This document shows positions 63,015-64,000 of a DNA stretch of 64,000 nucleotides, in pieces (within the stretch, counting starts at the first letter, position 1; the number at the start of each line of letters is the position of its first letter). Source of the DNA: Prunella strophiata. Its lineage: Eukaryota > Chordata > Aves > Passeriformes > Prunellidae. A program made the position numbers and the translations under genes. The notes beneath the pieces are model-generated. The model had not been told where the DNA came from, did not search any database, and worked only from the letters and a program-made list of their open reading frames with translations. The stretch spans positions 65,936,395-66,000,394 of the forward strand of contig JAZBQD010000014.1 in assembly GCA_036583965.1 (NCBI GenBank), written 5' to 3'.

Positions 63015-63614
63015 TGCTGTTAAGAAAAATGAATCCACAAACATCAGAGGTTTATGTCCAAACAGGAGACAGAGGAGTCCTTTTACTTTATTCAAATAAA
63101 GGGAGAGGCCATGGGGCATTCCCCTGGGGTCTCTCCAGTTTTTGGAGGACACAGCCTCCTTTTTATCCCAATTTCCCAGCTGTATTTCCCTCTCTCTTCC
63201 CCACTGGCTGAGGTACTTGAGAGGTACAGACTTCCCAAAACACCTGATACCAGAGATTTCCCTCTAATGTATAACCCTCTCTTTTAATTTTTAATTCTTA
63301 CAGAATTTAGGGATTCTCTTTCCTATTGTTTCTTTCATCTTACAATGTCTAATTTCATGTATCAGCAAACCTAGAGTTTATTTGTAAAAGCAAATATCTC
63401 TTCCCATTCATCAATCAGTGGAATCCTTCCCATTGTTTTGTTTATCTCCCAGTGCTAACTATATCTACCAGCAGACCCACAGCTTAGTTTGTAAAGGACA
63501 ACTCCACTATTCCTCTCAATGCCATTCCAAACAGAAACCTGCTTCTCCAGCCACAAATGTCAGACACCAGACTGATGCTTACACGTGGCAGTTGCAGGTG
63601 TCTGGAACAACTCA
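63015..63614 (-). mobile_element. solo LTR (600 bp), copy D
   Basis: On the plus strand it starts TGCTGTTAAG and ends GGAACAACTCA, flanked by a perfect 6-bp duplication GGTTAA at 63009-63014 and 63615-63620. In minus orientation GGGATAAAAAGG (complement at about 63157-63168) acts as the TATA box and AATAAA (complement at 63087-63092) as the poly(A) signal, followed by GGACTCCTCTGTCTCC. It is a different family from the others in the window. No internal sequence. Confidence 0.85.
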
Positions 63615-63620
63615 GGTTAA

Positions 63621-64000
63621 TTAATTTCAGGGTTGAGTCCTGTTTTTTCCCCTATATTGAATTTAAAGAAGGCTTTGCAGCCATGAAGTCAATACAGCCC
63701 TGATCTCCTGACACATGAAAGCTGTAGGCTGAATAAATTATTAGCACCCTCAATAATGAAGAACACTTCAATATTTAGGACTAATGCAGATTTCCTACTG
63801 AAAAAAAATTTAAAATATGTGAACAGCATTTGCAGCCATGTGCTCAAGGTAGTAATTAAGGAGAATTATCTTTGCAATATGTATTAAAACAACATAATTA
63901 AAGATTATGTGTCCATATTAAAGAGAAGCAGATAATCTTTTGCTTAGGAAATTAACAGCAACTGCAGTAACTCCATACCTGGAAGAATCTCAGGCTGAAT
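63621..64000. other. right edge, nothing recognised
   Basis: AT-rich sequence without a recognised feature up to the window end. Confidence 0.45.

Noticed and set aside
62425..63614. LTRs E and D as a short provirus
   Set aside because: Opposite orientation, unrelated sequence, separate target duplications and only a 288-bp spacer without viral motifs.

Overview
The window is nuclear DNA from a bird, probably a songbird. The evidence is several CR1 LINE copies with the avian tail, an avian ERVL-type LTR, several young-looking retroviral solo LTRs of the kind abundant in passerines, and faint MIR relics. This is a reading of repeat content, not a database match. There is no bacterial-type operon structure, CRISPR array, rRNA gene or recognisable tRNA gene.

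One protein-coding gene is supported: the first coding exon of CAMK1D (calcium/calmodulin-dependent protein kinase ID), on the minus strand at 43316-43407. Its donor site GTAGGT begins at 43315. Positions 1-43315 are therefore the 5' part of the first CAMK1D intron, which is very large in vertebrates. Roughly 43110-44570 is its CpG-island promoter and 5' UTR region, and about 44570-64000 is upstream flanking DNA with no gene that I can support.

Most of the rest of the readable content is mobile DNA. Seven solo LTRs have TG...CA ends and flanking duplications of 5-6 bp. Three belong to one family of about 620 bp (11266-11893 +, 20090-20722 -, 36674-37290 +). Two belong to a compact family of about 300 bp with an alpharetrovirus-like TATA/poly(A) layout (50585-50881 -, 62425-62726 +). 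Two are singletons (13993-14294 -, 63015-63614 -). There is also one ERVL-like LTR (15586-16814 +). No gag, pol or env was seen. Four CR1 pieces, one much older LINE endonuclease remnant and two MIR relics complete the set. Two nests give a relative order: an LTR sits inside a CR1 (13505-14327), and a CR1 sits inside the ERVL LTR (15586-16814).

Possible regulatory DNA outside the promoter: a two-lobed CpG cluster with a homeobox/E-box core at 50128-50410, a homeodomain palindrome region near 39290-39560, and an AT-rich stretch with POU, SOX and forkhead-like motifs at 35500-36110. Low-complexity landmarks are a (GGGACA)8 array just inside intron 1, complementary purine/pyrimidine tracts in the promoter/5' UTR, and a strand-asymmetric G+T-only tract at 59981-60158. 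I found no clearly undescribed biological system. The best leads are the promoter architecture, the compact LTR family and the nested insertions.
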